NCBI GenBank assembly: GCA_017311185.1
Contig: JAESUZ010001062.1
Coordinates: 186,001 to 250,000, forward strand
DNA from: Proteles cristata cristata
Lineage: Eukaryota; Chordata; Mammalia; Carnivora; Hyaenidae
Direction of reading: 5' to 3'
DNA length: 64,000 bases
This document shows positions 61,845-64,000 of this stretch, one piece after another (within the stretch, counting starts at the first letter, position 1; each line of letters starts with the position of its first letter). The position numbers were made by a program, and so were the translations under genes. The notes beneath the pieces are model-generated. The model did no database searches, was not told the origin of the DNA, and worked only from the letters and a program-made list of their open reading frames with translations.

Positions 61845-62018
61845 GAGAGGGAGGGAGGCAAACCATGAGAGACTATTGAATGCTGAGAACAAACTGAGGG
61901 CTGAGGGGGGGTGGGAGAGAGGGGAAAGGGAGTGATGGGTATGGAGGAGGGCACTTGTTGGGATGAGCACTGGGTGTTATATGTAAACCAACTTGGCAAT
62001 AAACTATTTAAGGAAAAT
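61845..62018 (+). mobile_element. Very short young L1 3' end
   Basis: It is only the last ~170 bp of the L1, ending 'cttggcaataaactattt'. The flanks 'aaaga(c)tttgtggg' at 61831-61844 and 'aaagcgtttgtggg' at 62019-62032 are a probable duplication. Confidence 0.82.
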
Positions 62019-62209
62019 AAAGCGTTTGTGGGAAATCCTACAACAATTTTTCTCCTCAAGAGATGGGTTTATAAGACTTCCCATAAGGCAACCTCCACCA
62101 CCAGAGGCAACAAACACTGCTGACTTGAGGACTTCTCCACCATGATACGACACTGAGAAGAGGAATTACAGGCGTTCAAGGCTGTCTGCAATCCAGGCCC
62201 CTCCTCCTT

Positions 62210-62640
62210 CTCCATTCCCAGCAGCCTCTCCATACCCTTTCACATCCCCTGCACTCCAGCTAAATTACACTAACTCAGTTTCCTAGATATGCTCTGGGCT
62301 TTCCTGCCTTCTGCATTTATTTATGCCATTTCCCTCTGCTTGAACCTCCTTTCCCTCAACTCTTATGCCCCTAAAACACGGGACACAGTCTTCAAAAGGA
62401 ATCCCAGTCTCATCTCTCCACTGACACCATTCAGAGCTGATCTCTTACTCCTCTGGTCTCTCACTCTTACTCTTCATCTGTTGTACTCTCCAGGGGCACG
62501 ACATTGCTTCTTCCCAAGTGTTGTCCCCCACAAACCTTCTAGCCCTTGAAGAGTATTTCTGTTTCTGCTGAGCATAGGACCTTTCTTGCACATAATAAGC
62601 ATGAGTAAAAGTCTGCTGAGTGAGTGAATAGGCTGCTGGT
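62210..62640 (-). mobile_element. L2-like fossil
   Basis: 'ttccctctgcttgaacctcc' and 'gacaccattcagagctgat' resemble reverse L2 3' sequence. Confidence 0.45.
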
Positions 62641-62944
62641 ATATCAACTACTTGGAAGGTAGCAACTAAATGCCTTAGAGCTGTACTTATTTCCAGTGGT
62701 TATATAGACTTGAGACTCTTCCCAGGGACATGTCAAAGATGGCTCTCTCCTGAGGAAGAGGCAATAAACTTGGCCTGCTAGGCCAAGATGGGGCCCAGAA
62801 GAATAATGGGGCATGTTAGGATTATGCACTTGAGATGTTAATATGGTGACCTGTAAGATCAGAGTCAGTAAGAACAAGACCTCAAGTGGAATCTGACCTC
62901 CTGGATCAATCCATCAAACAAGCAAGTAAATAGGTTCTTTCATA

Positions 62945-63300
62945 TATTTCTGATAGAAATGCAATTCTGGAAATCAGTTTGTTGGTACATATCAAAATCT
63001 CATCTCCTTCTCATGATCCTACTTTTAGTACTCTACCTTAAAAAATTATCAGAAATCCAGACAGTCTTATACATGAGTTTCATTAGATGTTCATTGCCAT
63101 GTTATTTATAACAGGAAGGTTGAAAACAACATAAATGCCCAACCATAGGAAGACAACTGGATAAATTAAGGTACATATTGTGGTGGAATATTATACAGCC
63201 ATTAAAATCATAGCTTTGAAGAATTTGTTATGGTGGGAAGGTGACAGTGATAAAATGCTAAATAAAAAAAAATACACATGGTTTTATATAGAGATAGACA
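62945..63300 (+). mobile_element. Ancient L1 (L1M-type) fragment
   Basis: 'gccatgttatttataacagg', 'gaaaacaacataaatgccca' and 'ggaatattatacagccatta' are the well-known ORF2 end / 3' phrases of old L1s. Confidence 0.7.
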
Positions 63301-64000
63301 TAGACATAGAGCTATATCTCCAAATTTAAGTGGTTATGTTTGAAAGTGAAAACAATGAGTGTGTTTTCATACTTTTCCAATCTTCCCACAATGAGTTTGT
63401 GTAATTTTATAAGCAAAACGCAATTCATCAAAACCTTTAACAATAAAGGGAAATCATTCCAGAGCTGTCTTCAGATTCACTTGCAGAGTCTGAGAACAAA
63501 GCATGCAGGGAAGTTGTGTGTTTGTTGGGAGCAATATAGAAAAAGACATCAAATGTTGTTGAATGCTAACCTAAAAATTATGTTTTGTGTGACAGGAAAA
63601 AGAAAATAAGAAATATGTGGTACAGCCTGTTTATTTGCCAACATCCATTCATCTGATATTGGAGCTAGAATTAACTTGGAAATTAATTGATTTTAATCAG
63701 GTTGATTTTGTCATTTTCAAATGAAAACAAAATTACAGCCCAAAGGAAGAAAGTAATTCAAGTTTATACATTAATTTTATCTTTACTTCCACACCCTTAA
63801 GAAGTAAAATAGTATGTGTACACTCTGAACCATTAACCCAAGAGTCAAGAATTGCCTAAGCCAATGGACAACTGCCTGTGTATGTCTTCCTAGCTTCACC
63901 ATCAGAGGTAGCCAATGGATTTGCAAAATGTATCCTGTGTTAATAATCATGTTTGGAAGCATAATTAAGTGGTATGGACTCCACTTTTTTCCCTTCCTTC

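Larger units (their letters stand above)
55401..64000 (-). other. SLC5A1: SLC5A1 intron 2 (partial, continues past the window)
   Basis: No exon 2 peptide (expected to end GRSMVWWP in SGLT1) was found on the minus strand. It holds L2 (56640-57430), L1 3' ends (57431-57860, 61845-62018), SINEs (58651, 61070), a MaLR-like LTR (59091-59524), a (CA)n tract (59962-59986), L3-like sequence (60095-60460), a MER5A-like fossil (61319-61462), L2-like sequence (62210-62640) and old L1 (62945-63300). 55401-56639, 60461-61054, 62641-62940 and 63301-64000 show nothing recognised. Confidence 0.75.

Noticed and set aside
55401..64000. SLC5A1 exons 1 and 2
   Set aside because: Searched the minus strand by eye for the expected GRSMVWWP segment and a start region; nothing found, so they are probably beyond the window.

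Overview
The window is nuclear DNA from a carnivoran mammal, most likely a felid. It contains many copies of the tRNA-Lys-derived CAN-SINE (head 'ggggcgcctgggtggct', tail of CT repeat plus 'aaataaataaaacatt'), young carnivore L1 elements whose 3' ends read 'cttgacaataaactattt', and a mammalian gene with GT-AG introns. No bacterial, phage, CRISPR or other prokaryotic system is present.

The only protein-coding host gene seen is SLC5A1 (SGLT1, the intestinal and renal Na+/glucose cotransporter) on the minus strand. Thirteen exons (3 to 15) were located by conserved peptide and splice sites, from 55400 down to the stop at 6104. Phases agree at every junction. Together they encode 593 residues, predicted to be residues 70-662 of a 662-residue protein; human SGLT1 has 664. 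Exons 1 and 2 were not found and probably lie beyond 64000. No disabling change was seen. The sugar- and sodium-site residues recalled for human SGLT1 are kept, except that position 287 is Ala instead of Thr.

Layout: 1-6103 is the downstream flank and 3' UTR. Intron 14 (6322-18076) holds a 10-kb composite L1 flanked by a 12-bp target-site duplication. It includes a spliced copy of its own 5' UTR, a solo ERV LTR inside ORF2, three CAN-SINEs, a possible 3' transduction and a second L1 3' fragment. Intron 13 holds a second solo LTR of the same family, itself hit by a SINE. Intron 12 holds a reverse-oriented 3.6-kb L1. Intron 10 has an L1 inserted into an older L1. Introns 2 to 9 hold SINEs, L1 3' ends (one with a clear 3' transduction), L2, L3, MIR and hAT fossils, a MaLR-type LTR and microsatellites.

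The interest here lies in transposon biology rather than in a new gene system. The strongest observations are the intronless 5' UTR copy inside the L1, the dated nest of insertions resolved by target-site duplications, the L1 with a 3' transduction at 41253-41650, and the recurrent cryptic 3' splice sites that young SINEs place on the gene-sense strand.
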